A stretch of 64,000 nt of DNA from Pseudomonas parafulva NBRC 16636 = DSM 17004 (GTDB lineage: Bacteria > Pseudomonadota > Gammaproteobacteria > Pseudomonadales > Pseudomonadaceae), in the NCBI RefSeq assembly GCF_000730645.1, contig NZ_BBIU01000007.1, positions 124,001 to 188,000 of the forward strand, in the 5' to 3' direction. This document shows, piece by piece, positions 10,084-19,446 of the stretch (position 1 is its first letter; every line of letters starts with the position of its first letter). Below the pieces are notes generated by a model that saw only the letters and a program-made list of their open reading frames with translations, did not search any database and was not told the DNA's origin. The position numbers were made by a program, and so were the translations under genes.

Positions 10084-10117
10084 GGGCAGGGCCAAAGCTT
10101 GCGTAACCGCCCTGCCC
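10084..10117 (+). terminator. Strong hairpin between gntT and the next gene
   Basis: GGGCAGGGC at 10084-10092 pairs perfectly with GCCCTGCCC at 10109-10117 over a 16-base loop. No T-run follows, so it may be a weak terminator or an mRNA-stabilising element at the end of gntT. Confidence 0.4.
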
Positions 10118-10135
10118 TAAGCCAAGGAGACTGCC

Positions 10136-10429
10136 ATGACCCGTTCGAGCTTCCTGCTGGTCGCATTGCTGGCCTCGCCGTTGACGTTCGCCGCTGGCAC
10201 CGGCCCCACGTACCCGGACGACCCGCACAGCCAAGCGCCCAAACCCGGTGTGGACAGCACCTTGAACCCGATTGAAAAGCCCGTGCCTACCGACACCGAC
10301 CCTCGCCTGCAAGGGCATGACCCGGACAGCCCGCCTGCCATACAGAACGACAACCGCGACTTGCCGGGCATGGACGCCACCGGTTCTGAAGGTGCTGGTA
10401 AGAGTGGCCAGGGTGCTGCGAAACCCTGA
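10136..10429 (+). CDS. Small predicted secreted protein, function unknown
   Basis: 97 residues beginning MTRSSFLLVALLASPLTFAAG, a good Sec signal peptide with probable cleavage near residue 19-20. The mature part is short, rich in Pro, Asp and Gly, has no cysteine and looks disordered (YPDDPHSQAPKPG; DPDSPPAIQNDN). CCAAGGAG precedes the ATG. I do not recognise a named family. It lies between gntT and the mexE promoter, on the same strand as both, but nothing indicates a role in gluconate use or efflux. Confidence 0.7.
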   Translation: MTRSSFLLVALLASPLTFAAGTGPTYPDDPHSQAPKPGVDSTLNPIEKPVPTDTDPRLQGHDPDSPPAIQNDNRDLPGMDATGSEGAGKSGQGAAKP

Positions 10430-10440
10430 CAACGGGTTGC

Positions 10441-10478
10441 ATCACGGTGAATGAGCCGGACTTATCATTCGCCGTGAT
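10441..10478. promoter_or_regulatory. Long near-perfect inverted repeat upstream of mexE, probable operator
   Basis: ATCACGGTGAATGA (10441-10454) and TCATTCGCCGTGAT (10465-10478) are reverse complements with 13 of 14 matches and a 10-base centre. No T-run follows on either strand, so an operator is more likely than a terminator. It ends 84 bases before the mexE start. Confidence 0.6.
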
Positions 10479-10562
10479 AATAAAGTTCAGCCCGTTCGAT
10501 TCGTGCCCTACGCGTAACACACTCACACTCCGCCCATTACTAATAGGTTGGCGGAGTTCTCC

Positions 10563-11804
10563 ATGGAACCATCACTCAAATCCCTGCGCTTGCCCCTCAC
10601 TGCCCTGGCAGTCGTGGTGGTCAGCGCATGCGGCCGTACCCCCGACACCGCGCAGGCTCCGGTTGCGCCGAAGGTCACCGTCGCCAAGGTGATCGAACAG
10701 CCGATCAACGAGTGGGATGAGTTCACCGGGCGCCTGGAAGCGCCGGAAACCGTCGAAATTCGCCCACGGGTTTCGGGGCAGATCGACCAGGTGGCGTTCA
10801 CCGAAGGCGCCCAGGTACGCAAGGGCGACCTGCTGTTCCAGATCGACCCGCGGCCGTTCCAGGCCGAAGTACGGCGCCTGGAGGCCCAGGTTCAACAGGC
10901 CAAGGCCACTGCCATTCGCAGTGCCAACGAAGCCCGCCGCGGCGAACGGCTGCGTGACAGCAATGCCATCTCTGCAGAATTGGCTGAGTCGCGCAGCAGC
11001 GCGGCCGCCGAGGCACGCGCCGGGGTCGACGCCATCCAGGCGCAGCTTGACCTGGCCCGCCTCAACCTCAGCTTCACCCGCGTGACCGCGCCCATCAGTG
11101 GCCGGGTCAGCCGCGCTGAATTCACCGCCGGCAACATCGTTACCGCCGATGTCACACCGCTCACCAGTGTGGTTTCGACCGACAAGGTGTACGCCTACTT
11201 TGATGCCGACGAGCGCGTCTACCTCAAATACACCCAGCTGGCCCGCGACGGCCAGCGCGGCCAGACCACGCCGGTGTACCTGGGGCTGACCAACGAAAAC
11301 GGCAACCCACACCTGGGCCAGATGAACTTCGTCGACAACCAGGTCAACCCGCGCACCGGCACCATTCGTGGCCGCGCGGTGTTCGACAACAAGGCCGGCG
11401 GCTTCACCCCGGGGCTGTACGCCCGGCTCAAGCTGGTGGGCAGTGCCCAGTACGATGCTGTGCTGATCAACGATGAAGCCGTGGGTACCGACCTTGGCAA
11501 GAAGTTCGTGCTGGTCATGGACAAGGACAACAAGGCAGCGTACCGCGCCGTCGAACTGGGGCCCAAGCTCGAAGGCCTGCGCATCGTGCGCAGTGGCCTG
11601 GGCAAGGACGACCGCATCGTGGTCAAGGGCCTGCAACGCGTACGCCCGGGCTCCCAGGTAACGCCAGAGGAGGCGCCGATGGCCAGCGAGCAGACGCTGG
11701 CTGCACTCGCCCAGCAGCGCCAGGCCCTGGAAGCCAGCAACCCCACGCCCAAGGTGGCAGGCAATAACGCTAAAGCTGCCAGTGCCCAAGCGCCGCGCGG
11801 TTAA
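10563..11804 (+). CDS. mexE: RND efflux periplasmic adaptor MexE
   Basis: 413 residues from the ATG at 10563, which follows GGCGGAG; a TTG 15 bases earlier is less likely. The N-terminus ends in a lipobox VVSAC, so it is probably a lipoprotein anchored in the inner membrane. The membrane-fusion-protein layout is visible: barrel-sandwich half (VEIRPRVSGQIDQVAFTEGAQVRKGDLLFQID), alpha-hairpin (about 100-165), second lipoyl half (TRVTAPISGRVSRAEFTAGN) and C-terminal beta domains. It links MexF to OprN. The mexEF-oprN system exports chloramphenicol, quinolones, trimethoprim and quinolone signal precursors in P. aeruginosa. MexF starts 12 bases after the stop. No mexT-like activator gene is adjacent. 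Confidence 0.92.
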   Translation: MEPSLKSLRLPLTALAVVVVSACGRTPDTAQAPVAPKVTVAKVIEQPINEWDEFTGRLEAPETVEIRPRVSGQIDQVAFTEGAQVRKGDLLFQIDPRPFQAEVRRLEAQVQQAKATAIRSANEARRGERLRDSNAISAELAESRSSAAAEARAGVDAIQAQLDLARLNLSFTRVTAPISGRVSRAEFTAGNIVTADVTPLTSVVSTDKVYAYFDADERVYLKYTQLARDGQRGQTTPVYLGLTNENGNPHLGQMNFVDNQVNPRTGTIRGRAVFDNKAGGFTPGLYARLKLVGSAQYDAVLINDEAVGTDLGKKFVLVMDKDNKAAYRAVELGPKLEGLRIVRSGLGKDDRIVVKGLQRVRPGSQVTPEEAPMASEQTLAALAQQRQALEASNPTPKVAGNNAKAASAQAPRG

Positions 11805-11816
11805 GGGAACACACCG

Positions 11817-14800
11817 ATGAACTTCTCAAAATTCTTCATCACCCGGCCTATCTTCGCCGCGGTGCTGTCGCTGGTACTGCTGATTGCCGGCTCGATTTCA
11901 CTGTTCCAGCTGCCGATCAGCGAGTACCCCGAAGTGGTGCCGCCTACGGTGGTGGTGCGCGCCAACTTCCCCGGCGCCAACCCCAAGGTCATCGGCGAAA
12001 CCGTCGCGGCGCCGCTGGAGCAGGCCATCACCGGGGTGGAGAACATGCTCTACATGTCTTCCCAGTCCACCGCCGATGGCAAGCTGACGCTGACCATCAC
12101 CTTCGCCCTGGGCACCGACCTGGACAACGCTCAGGTGCAGGTGCAGAACCGCGTGACCCGCACCCAGCCCAAGCTGCCAGAAGAAGTGACCCGCATCGGT
12201 ATTACCGTCGACAAGGCGTCCCCGGACCTGACGATGGTGGTGCACCTGACCTCACCGGACAACCGCTACGACATGCTGTACCTGTCCAACTATGCCATCC
12301 TCAACATCAAGGACGAACTGGCGCGCCTGGGCGGTGTGGGCGACGTGCAGCTGTTCGGCATGGGTGACTACTCGCTGCGCGTCTGGCTGGACCCGAACAA
12401 GACCGCCTCGCGCAACCTGACCGCCAGCGACGTGGTGGCCGCGATCCGTGAGCAGAACCGTCAGGTGGCGGCAGGCCAGCTGGGCGCACCGCCCGCACCG
12501 GGCTCCACCAGCTTCCAGCTGTCGATCAATACCCAGGGCCGGCTGGTCAACGAAGAAGAGTTCGAGAACATCATCATCCGCGCTGGCGCGGACGGTGAGA
12601 TCACGCGCCTGAAGGACATCGCCCGGGTGGAGCTCGGTTCCAGCCAGTACGCCCTTCGCTCGCTGCTGAACAACCAGCCGGCGGTCGCCATCCCGATCTT
12701 CCAGCGCCCAGGCTCCAACGCCATCGACATCTCGGACGAGGTGCGGGCAAAGATGGCCGAACTGAAAAAAGACTTCCCCGAGGGCATGGACTACAGCATC
12801 GTCTACGACCCAACCGTCTTCGTCCGCGGCTCCATCGAGGCGGTGGTGCACACCCTGTTCGAAGCGCTGGTGCTGGTGGTACTGGTGGTGATCCTGTTCC
12901 TGCAGACCTGGCGCGCGTCGATCATCCCGCTGCTGGCAGTACCGGTTTCGCTGATTGGTACGTTTGCCGTCATGCACCTGTTCGGGTTTTCGCTCAACGC
13001 GTTGTCCCTGTTCGGCCTGGTACTGGCGATCGGTATCGTGGTGGACGACGCCATCGTCGTGGTGGAGAACGTCGAGCGCAACATCGGCCTGGGTCTGAAA
13101 CCGCTGGAGGCCACCCAGAAAGCCATGAGCGAGGTCACCGGCCCGATCATCGCCACCGCGCTGGTGCTGTGCGCAGTGTTCGTGCCTGCCGCGTTCATTT
13201 CCGGCCTCACCGGCCAGTTCTACAAACAGTTCGCGCTGACCATCGCCATTTCCACCGTGATCTCGGCGTTCAACTCCCTGACCCTGTCTCCGGCCCTGGC
13301 TGCGGTGCTGCTCAATGAACATCATGCACCCAGGGACCGCTTCTCGCGCCTGCTCGACAGGTTGCTGGGTAGCTGGCTGTTCGCGCCGTTCAACCGCTTC
13401 TTCGACCGTGCCAGCCACCGCTATGTGGGCGGCGTGCGCCGGGTCATCCGCTCCAGTGGCATTGCACTGTTCGTGTATGCAGGGCTGATGGGCCTGACCT
13501 ACCTGGGCTTCTCGTCGACCCCGACGGGTTTCGTGCCCGCCCAGGACAAGCAATACCTGGTGGCCTTCGCCCAACTGCCAGACGCCGCCAGCTTGGACCG
13601 CACTGAAGCGGTCATCAAGCGCATGAGCGAAATCGCCCTCAAGCAACCCGGCGTGGCCGACTCGGTGGCCTTCCCTGGCCTGTCGATCAACGGTTTCACC
13701 AACAGCCCGAACAGCGGCATCGTGTTCACGCCGCTCAAGCCGTTTGACCAGCGCAAGGACCCGAGCCAGTCGGCTGCAGCCATTGCTGCCGCGCTTAACG
13801 CCCAGTTCGCCGACATCCAGGACGCCTACATTGCCATCTTCCCGCCACCACCGGTACAAGGCCTGGGCACCATCGGCGGTTTCCGCCTGCAGATCGAAGA
13901 CCGCGGCAACCTGGGTTATGAAGCACTGTATAAAGAAACCCAGAACATCATCGCCAAGAGCCACGACGTGCCAGAGCTGGCGGGCTTGTTCACCAGCTAC
14001 CAGGTGAACGTACCCCAGGTGGACGCGGCCATCGACCGGGAAAAGGCCAAGACCCATGGCGTGGCGATCACCGATATCTTCGACACCCTGCAGGTGTACC
14101 TGGGCTCGCTGTACACCAACGACTTCAACCGCTTCGGGCGCACGTACCAGGTGAACGTCCAGGCTGAACAGCAGTTCCGCCTGGATGCCGAGCAGATCGG
14201 CCAGCTGAAGGTACGCAACAACCTGGGCGAAATGATCCCGCTGGCCACGTTCCTCAAGGTCAGCGACACATCCGGGCCTGACCGGGTAATGCATTACAAC
14301 GGTTTCATCACCGCCGAGATCAATGGCGCCGCAGCCCCCGGCTACAGCTCTGGCCAAGCCGAGGCGGCCATCGAAAAACTGCTCAAGCAGGAACTGCCCA
14401 ACGGCATGACCTACGAATGGACCGACCTTACCTACCAACAAATCCTGTCGGGCAATACGGCGTTGTTTGTGTTCCCGCTGTGCGTACTGCTGGCCTTCCT
14501 GGTGCTTGCCGCCCAGTACGAGAGCTGGAGCCTGCCATTGGCGGTGATCCTGATCGTGCCCATGACGCTGCTGTCGGCCATCACCGGGGTGATCGTGTCG
14601 GGCGGTGACAACAACATCTTCACCCAGATCGGCCTGATCGTACTGGTGGGCCTTGCCTGCAAGAACGCCATCCTGATCGTTGAGTTCGCCAAGGACGAAC
14701 AGGCCAAGGGCCTCGACCCGCTGGCAGCCGTGCTCGAAGCATGCCGCCTGCGTCTGCGCCCGATCCTGATGACATCGATCGCCTTCATCATGGGTGTGGT

Positions 14801-14996
14801 GCCGCTGGTGTTCAGCTCCGGGGCCGGCTCGGAAATGCGCCATGCCATGGGTGTGGCAGTGTTCTCGGGGATGATCGGCGTGACGGTGTTCGGCCTGTTC
14901 CTTACCCCGGTGTTCTTCTTCCTGATCCGCCGTTTCGTCGAACGTCGCCAGGCCCGCAAGGCCCAGCACGCGCCTTCGCTGGAGAGCCACGCATGA
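11817..14996 (+). CDS. mexF: RND efflux inner-membrane pump MexF
   Basis: 1059 residues, standard for HAE1-type RND pumps. N-terminal MNFSKFFITRPIFAAVLSLVLLIAGSI is the first helix. Two large periplasmic loops lie between helices 1-2 and 7-8. The helix-4 proton-relay segment GLVLAIGIVVDDAIVVVENVER carries the paired aspartates, and GLACKNAILIVEFAKDE carries the partner lysine. It uses the proton gradient to expel amphiphilic drugs through OprN. The stop codon overlaps the oprN start (ATGA at 14993-14996), indicating translational coupling. Confidence 0.95.
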   Translation: MNFSKFFITRPIFAAVLSLVLLIAGSISLFQLPISEYPEVVPPTVVVRANFPGANPKVIGETVAAPLEQAITGVENMLYMSSQSTADGKLTLTITFALGTDLDNAQVQVQNRVTRTQPKLPEEVTRIGITVDKASPDLTMVVHLTSPDNRYDMLYLSNYAILNIKDELARLGGVGDVQLFGMGDYSLRVWLDPNKTASRNLTASDVVAAIREQNRQVAAGQLGAPPAPGSTSFQLSINTQGRLVNEEEFENIIIRAGADGEITRLKDIARVELGSSQYALRSLLNNQPAVAIPIFQRPGSNAIDISDEVRAKMAELKKDFPEGMDYSIVYDPTVFVRGSIEAVVHTLFEALVLVVLVVILFLQTWRASIIPLLAVPVSLIGTFAVMHLFGFSLNALSLFGLVLAIGIVVDDAIVVVENVERNIGLGLKPLEATQKAMSEVTGPIIATALVLCAVFVPAAFISGLTGQFYKQFALTIAISTVISAFNSLTLSPALAAVLLNEHHAPRDRFSRLLDRLLGSWLFAPFNRFFDRASHRYVGGVRRVIRSSGIALFVYAGLMGLTYLGFSSTPTGFVPAQDKQYLVAFAQLPDAASLDRTEAVIKRMSEIALKQPGVADSVAFPGLSINGFTNSPNSGIVFTPLKPFDQRKDPSQSAAAIAAALNAQFADIQDAYIAIFPPPPVQGLGTIGGFRLQIEDRGNLGYEALYKETQNIIAKSHDVPELAGLFTSYQVNVPQVDAAIDREKAKTHGVAITDIFDTLQVYLGSLYTNDFNRFGRTYQVNVQAEQQFRLDAEQIGQLKVRNNLGEMIPLATFLKVSDTSGPDRVMHYNGFITAEINGAAAPGYSSGQAEAAIEKLLKQELPNGMTYEWTDLTYQQILSGNTALFVFPLCVLLAFLVLAAQYESWSLPLAVILIVPMTLLSAITGVIVSGGDNNIFTQIGLIVLVGLACKNAILIVEFAKDEQAKGLDPLAAVLEACRLRLRPILMTSIAFIMGVVPLVFSSGAGSEMRHAMGVAVFSGMIGVTVFGLFLTPVFFFLIRRFVERRQARKAQHAPSLESHA

Positions 14997-16408
14997 ACCT
15001 GCTCAAACCCTTGACCCCAAGCCTGCTGGCATTGGCCCTGGCAGCCTGCGCCGTGGGGCCGGACTACAACGCCCCGGCCACAGCCCCTGCGCAATTGGCG
15101 GGGGGCAGCCAGGCCCAGGGCTATGACCGCAGCCGCTTCGAAACCCTGTGGTGGAAGCAGTTCGACGACCCGGTGCTGAACCAGCTGGTTCAGGCTTCGT
15201 TGCAGGGCAACCGTGACTTGCGGGTAGCCTTTGCTCGGCTGAAGGCTGCGCGTTCGATCCGTGAGGACGCCGAGAACGACCCCTTCCCCGTGGTCACCAG
15301 CCGCGCCAGCAGTGAGATTGGCAAAGGCCAGGTGCCAGGCCAGACGGAGCGCCGGGTCAACACCGAGCGCTATGACCTGGGCCTGGACATGGCGTGGGAA
15401 CTTGACCTGTTCGGCCGCATCCAGCGTCAGATAGAAGCCAGCCAGGCGCAGGAGGCGGCGGCAGCCGCAGACCTGCAACAGTTGCAGGTCAGCCTGATTG
15501 CCGAGCTGGTGGATGCCTACGGCCAGTTGCGCGGGGCACAACTGCGCGAAAAGATCGCCTTGGCCAACCTCAAGACGCAGCAGCAATCACGCACCATCAC
15601 CGAAACCCTGCGCGATGCGGGGGTGGGCAACGAGCTGGATGTGGTGCGTGCCGATGCCCGCCTGGCCGGTGTGGAAGCCAGCGTACCGCAACTGCAGGCG
15701 CAACAGGACCGGGCACGGCACCGTATTGCCACGCTGCTCGGCCAGCGCCCCGAGGCGCTCAGCGTTGATTTGGCGCCCAAGGCGCTGCCTGCCATCGCCA
15801 AGGCCCTGCCGGTGGGCGACCCCGGCGAGTTGCTGCGCCGGCGCCCGGATGTCCGCAGTGCCGAGCGCCAGTTGGCCGCTGCCACGGCCAACGTGGGCGT
15901 TGCCACCGCCGACCTGTTCCCGCGGGTCAGCCTCAGCGGGTTCCTGGGGTTCACTGCGGCCCGGGGCTCGCAGATCGGCTCGTCGGCGGCCAACGCCTGG
16001 GCGCTTGGGCCCAGCATCACCTGGGCCGCGTTCGACCTGGGCAGCGTGCGTGCGCGGCTGCGGGGTGCCAAGGCCGACGCCGAGGGTGCCTTGGCCAACT
16101 ATGAGCAACAGGTGTTGCTGGCCCTTGAAGAGTCGGCCAATGCCTTCAGCGATTACGACAAGACCCAGCAGCGGCTGCTGTCGCTGATGCGTCAGAGCGA
16201 CGCCAGCCGCAAGGCTGCGGAACTGGCCTCTATCCGTTACCGCGAAGGCACGGTGGACTACCTGGTCTTGCTCGATGCCGAGCGCGAACGGCTGAGCGCC
16301 GAAGATGCCCAGGCGCTGGGTGAAGTGGACCTGTACCGCGGCATTGTCGCCATCTACAAGGCCCTGGGTGGTGGCTGGCAACCTGAAACACTCGCCAGCA
16401 CACACTGA
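14993..16408 (+). CDS. oprN: Outer-membrane efflux channel OprN
   Basis: 471 residues from ATG 14993, overlapping the mexF stop by four bases. It has a lipoprotein signal with lipobox LAAC and then the NodT/TolC-family start AVGPDYNAPA. Two outer-membrane-efflux repeats follow (about 65-255 and 285-460), each with the long helical segments of the TolC tunnel (for example LRVAFARLKAARSIREDAE and RVSLSGFLGF). It is the outer-membrane exit duct of MexEF. A rho-independent terminator follows at 16455-16487, which closes the operon. Confidence 0.94.
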   Translation: MNLLKPLTPSLLALALAACAVGPDYNAPATAPAQLAGGSQAQGYDRSRFETLWWKQFDDPVLNQLVQASLQGNRDLRVAFARLKAARSIREDAENDPFPVVTSRASSEIGKGQVPGQTERRVNTERYDLGLDMAWELDLFGRIQRQIEASQAQEAAAAADLQQLQVSLIAELVDAYGQLRGAQLREKIALANLKTQQQSRTITETLRDAGVGNELDVVRADARLAGVEASVPQLQAQQDRARHRIATLLGQRPEALSVDLAPKALPAIAKALPVGDPGELLRRRPDVRSAERQLAAATANVGVATADLFPRVSLSGFLGFTAARGSQIGSSAANAWALGPSITWAAFDLGSVRARLRGAKADAEGALANYEQQVLLALEESANAFSDYDKTQQRLLSLMRQSDASRKAAELASIRYREGTVDYLVLLDAERERLSAEDAQALGEVDLYRGIVAIYKALGGGWQPETLASTH

Positions 16409-16454
16409 GGTCCCTGTTCCAGGCTCCTTTGGTTGGCTCGTCCAGCCAGCGTTT

Positions 16455-16487
16455 GCCCCGCCGGCTCGTGCCTGCGGGGCTTTTTTT
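16455..16487 (+). terminator. Rho-independent terminator of mexEF-oprN
   Basis: GCCCCGC (16455-16461) pairs with GCGGGGC (16474-16480), followed directly by seven T (16481-16487). It lies 46 bases after the oprN stop. Confidence 0.85.
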
Positions 16488-16540
16488 GCTGGGTGTGCCG
16501 TGAGTGTTCGTTGCAACGGGGTCTGCGGCGATTTGATTGA

Positions 16541-16585
16541 GCGCCGCTCGCGCGGCGCATCGCGAGCTGCGCTCGCTCCTACAGT
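16541..16585. repeat. REP-like palindromic element
   Basis: Two adjacent palindromes, GCGCCGC-TCGC-GCGGCGC (16541-16558) and GCGAGC-TGC-GCTCGC (16562-16576), are followed by TCCTACAG. The tail GCTCGCTCCTACAG is typical of Pseudomonas REP-like repeats. It sits between the oprN terminator and the TPR gene. Confidence 0.6.
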
Positions 16586-16689
16586 GTTGCGTGCGCACCC
16601 AACGCCGAATGGCTCCTGTTCTCGGGACGCGGTTGCATTTCCCAATCTGCTGGCCCAAGCTCTGCCCTTCCGCCGCTACGGACCGTCCG

Positions 16690-17745
16690 ATGCCCAGACG
16701 CAACCGCTACCTGATCGCCCTGCTGCTGCTGATCGTGGTGGCGGCTTCGTTTGGCTACCTGTGGCGCGACGTGAAGCCTGCGCAACCCTCGCTGCCGGCT
16801 CACAGCTATGTGAAAGCCCTGCGCCAGGCTCATGACGGGCAACCGGGGGCGGCACGTGTGCTGTATCAGCAACTGCAACGGGATGACCTGCAGCCCATCC
16901 GCCGTGCCGCACTCTATACCGAGCTGCCCAATTATCCGTCGCCGCAGGCGCTGAAACTCGCTCGCACAGACCTGGAGCATGAAGAGCCGATGGTACGGCG
17001 GGCAGCCATCGCGGGTATCCGCCGGCTGTTGCCCGCCGCCCAGCGTAGCCTGGTGCTTGGGCCGCTGCTGGAGGACGCCGATCAAAGCGTCCGCTTCGCT
17101 GCAGTGGATGCGTTGGTAGGCCTCGATCCTGATGCCATCGGCCTGTATTTCGGCCCGTTGCAAAAGGCCGTGGCGGAATACCAGCAGGTACTGGAGCAAC
17201 AACCGGAAGATGTCGATGCCCAGGTACACCTCGCACGGCTTTACCTGCACGAGGCCGACTACGCCCAGGCGGGCAAAGCCATCGACCGCGCGCTGGCCGC
17301 CGCCCCCAATGACCTCGACGCCCTGGCTACCCAGGTCCGCCTGCTGGAGCGCCAAGGGCAGCACGACGCCTCACGCCAGGTGCTGGGTAAGGCATTGGCC
17401 CTGAGGCCTGACTCAGCCTTCCTGCAGCACGAGCTTGGCCTCTGGCTGATCCGTCACGACCAACGCGAATACGCCCTGCTGGCCCTGTCCCGCGCCGTGG
17501 AGCTGGATGCGGACGATGCCGACTACCGCTACACACTCGCCGTGACCTTGCACGACCTGGAGCAACATGATGCGGCTCAAAAGCAACTGGAGGCCGTACT
17601 CACCCGTGAGCCGGCCAACCGCCGCGCCCGCGTGCTGCTGATCAAGTACTGGAAAGAGTCAGGGCAATTGCAAAATGTGCAGGTGTTACTGGCCGAGCTG
17701 GAGCGGCAGAACCCTGACGACCCGTTCTTGCAACAGGGGCTATAG
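16690..17745 (+). CDS. Membrane-anchored TPR/HEAT-repeat protein
   Basis: 351 residues from the ATG at 16690; the frame is open further upstream, but there it crosses the REP-like repeat. The N-terminus has a positively charged start and one membrane helix (RNRYLIALLLLIVVAASFGYLW), so the rest probably faces the periplasm. Residues 60-150 look like short HEAT-type helical repeats (PMVRRAAIAGIRRLL; SVRFAAVDALVGL). Residues 155-345 contain about five TPR units (AEYQQVLEQQPEDVDAQVHLARLYLHEADY and following). The function is unknown; such proteins serve as assembly or interaction scaffolds. It is on the same strand as oprN but separated by a terminator. Confidence 0.75.
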   Translation: MPRRNRYLIALLLLIVVAASFGYLWRDVKPAQPSLPAHSYVKALRQAHDGQPGAARVLYQQLQRDDLQPIRRAALYTELPNYPSPQALKLARTDLEHEEPMVRRAAIAGIRRLLPAAQRSLVLGPLLEDADQSVRFAAVDALVGLDPDAIGLYFGPLQKAVAEYQQVLEQQPEDVDAQVHLARLYLHEADYAQAGKAIDRALAAAPNDLDALATQVRLLERQGQHDASRQVLGKALALRPDSAFLQHELGLWLIRHDQREYALLALSRAVELDADDADYRYTLAVTLHDLEQHDAAQKQLEAVLTREPANRRARVLLIKYWKESGQLQNVQVLLAELERQNPDDPFLQQGL

Positions 17746-17823
17746 CAATCCGACTGTTTTGTTGAACCCTCCTTCTGGCACAAGGTCGAGAGCATATCGG
17801 GCTACCATTTCAGGAGAGCCATC

Positions 17824-19440
17824 TTGGCCAGTACACCGGCGCTAGACCATCGTGCCTTGATACTGGCACCCCAGCCTGTGGCTGCGGAAACTTCACGCTT
17901 GCTCGCCTCGGCCGGCATCGACAGCCTGTGCGCAATGGACCTGGCGAACCTGCACGCCTGCCTGGCTGAAGGGGCTGGCTTGGCAATCATTGCCGAGCAG
18001 GCGTTTGTGCAGGGGCCCTGCCTGCCGCTGCAAGCATTCATTGATGAACAACCGTGCTGGTCAGACCTGCCAATCGTCCTGGTGCTAGAGAACCAGGCGT
18101 CGTTGGGCGGGCAACCCAACCACCCCACTGGCAACCTGATCCCTCTGATTACGCCCTTCGCAGAAGCCCAACTGCTGCACGTCACGCAGTCTGCGTTGCG
18201 TCACCGCAAAAAGCAGTACAGCGCGCGGGACCAATTACGCGCCTTGCAGCTGCGGCTCGACACCCAGGATGCACTTGCACCCGAGGGCACATCTGGCAGC
18301 GACTTCGCGCGCCATCAAGCGCGCAAGATGGAAGCCATCGGCCAACTGGCAGGCGGCGTCGCCCATGATTTCAACAACCTGCTCACCAGCATAGGCGGCA
18401 GTTTCGAGCTGATTGACCGCCGTTTGAAGCAAGATCGCCGTGAAGGCCTTGGCAGTGTTCTGCAGATGGGCCGCGACGCGGTAACACGCGCGGCCCGCCT
18501 TACCCACCGCCTGCTGGCATTTTCTTCGCGGCAGTCCCTGCACACTCAACGTGTCGACTTGCAAGCCATGCTCCACCACCCGCCCAAGCAGGTGAGCATA
18601 CCGCCGGCCGTCACGTTGCTGACTGATGTACCGTCCGACCTCTGGCCGGTCGAAGTGGATGGCCAGCAGTTGCAGGAAGCCCTCGACAATCTGCTGCTCA
18701 ACGCCTGTGAGGCCATGCCCAGTGGGGGCCGGCTGCGCATCGAGGCGAGCAACCAGCATGTCCAGGCAGGTCAGTTTGCTGCCGGCACCCTCAGCGCGGG
18801 CGACTATGTTCACATTCGCATCATCGACGATGGCCAGGGGATGGCCCAAAGCACGTTGGAACATGCCTTCGAGCCGTTTTTCAGTACCAAGGCCATCGGC
18901 CAGGGCATAGGGCTGGGTCTGTCAATGGTGTACGGCTTCAGCAAGCAGTCCCATGGCCACGCAACGCTGCGCAGCCGGGTTGGGCACGGTACCGAGGTAG
19001 GCCTCTACCTGCCCCGCTATCTGGAGCGTGATCCTGGCCATGCAGAATCGGCGCAGGCTCTGCAACCCAGCGGCGGTCACCATGTACTGGTGGTCGAAGA
19101 TGACCCTGATGTTCGCCAGCTGTTATGCCAGGCGCTCGAGGACGAAGGGTTCTCTTGCTGCACCGCAGGCAACGCCGCTGAAGGGCTGAGCCGCTTGCGC
19201 TCGGGGGAACCCGTGGACCTGTTGATCACCGATGTAGGTTTACCCGGCATGAACGGCCGGCAGTTGGCGGAGATCGCGCGTAGTACGGACCCGCAACTGC
19301 CCGTGCTGTTCATCACAGGCTATGCAGAAACGGCAATGGCTCGTGAAGGGTTTCTGGGCCCAGGCATGCACCTGATTGGCAAGCCCTTCGAGTTGCAACA
19401 GCTGCAAGCCTACGTGATACAGATTCTCGGAAGGCCCTGA
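17824..19440 (+). CDS. Hybrid histidine kinase with N-terminal pseudo-receiver
   Basis: 538 residues starting with TTG at 17824, chosen because CAGGAGA lies 7 bases upstream and no ATG fits. Residues 8-125 resemble the receiver-like domain found at the front of some phytochrome-type kinases (ALILAPQPVAAETSRLLASAGI, then WSDLPIVLVLEN) but lack an obvious phospho-acceptor Asp. HisKA follows with H181 in GGVAHDFNNLL, then HATPase (NLLLNACEAMPSGG, DDGQGM, GLGLSMVYGF) and a C-terminal receiver with the acceptor in DLLITDVGLPG. There is no membrane segment. It ends 6 bases from the convergent hybrid kinase, which is a clear relative in its kinase and receiver parts. No DNA-binding response regulator is adjacent. 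Confidence 0.87.
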   Translation: MASTPALDHRALILAPQPVAAETSRLLASAGIDSLCAMDLANLHACLAEGAGLAIIAEQAFVQGPCLPLQAFIDEQPCWSDLPIVLVLENQASLGGQPNHPTGNLIPLITPFAEAQLLHVTQSALRHRKKQYSARDQLRALQLRLDTQDALAPEGTSGSDFARHQARKMEAIGQLAGGVAHDFNNLLTSIGGSFELIDRRLKQDRREGLGSVLQMGRDAVTRAARLTHRLLAFSSRQSLHTQRVDLQAMLHHPPKQVSIPPAVTLLTDVPSDLWPVEVDGQQLQEALDNLLLNACEAMPSGGRLRIEASNQHVQAGQFAAGTLSAGDYVHIRIIDDGQGMAQSTLEHAFEPFFSTKAIGQGIGLGLSMVYGFSKQSHGHATLRSRVGHGTEVGLYLPRYLERDPGHAESAQALQPSGGHHVLVVEDDPDVRQLLCQALEDEGFSCCTAGNAAEGLSRLRSGEPVDLLITDVGLPGMNGRQLAEIARSTDPQLPVLFITGYAETAMAREGFLGPGMHLIGKPFELQQLQAYVIQILGRP

Positions 19441-19446
19441 GCGCTC

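Noticed and set aside
12252..14990. A 912-codon open frame on the minus strand opposite mexF
   Set aside because: It is the antisense shadow of a highly conserved, GC-rich pump gene; it has no ribosome-binding site and its composition (His- and Gln-rich) is typical of such shadows.
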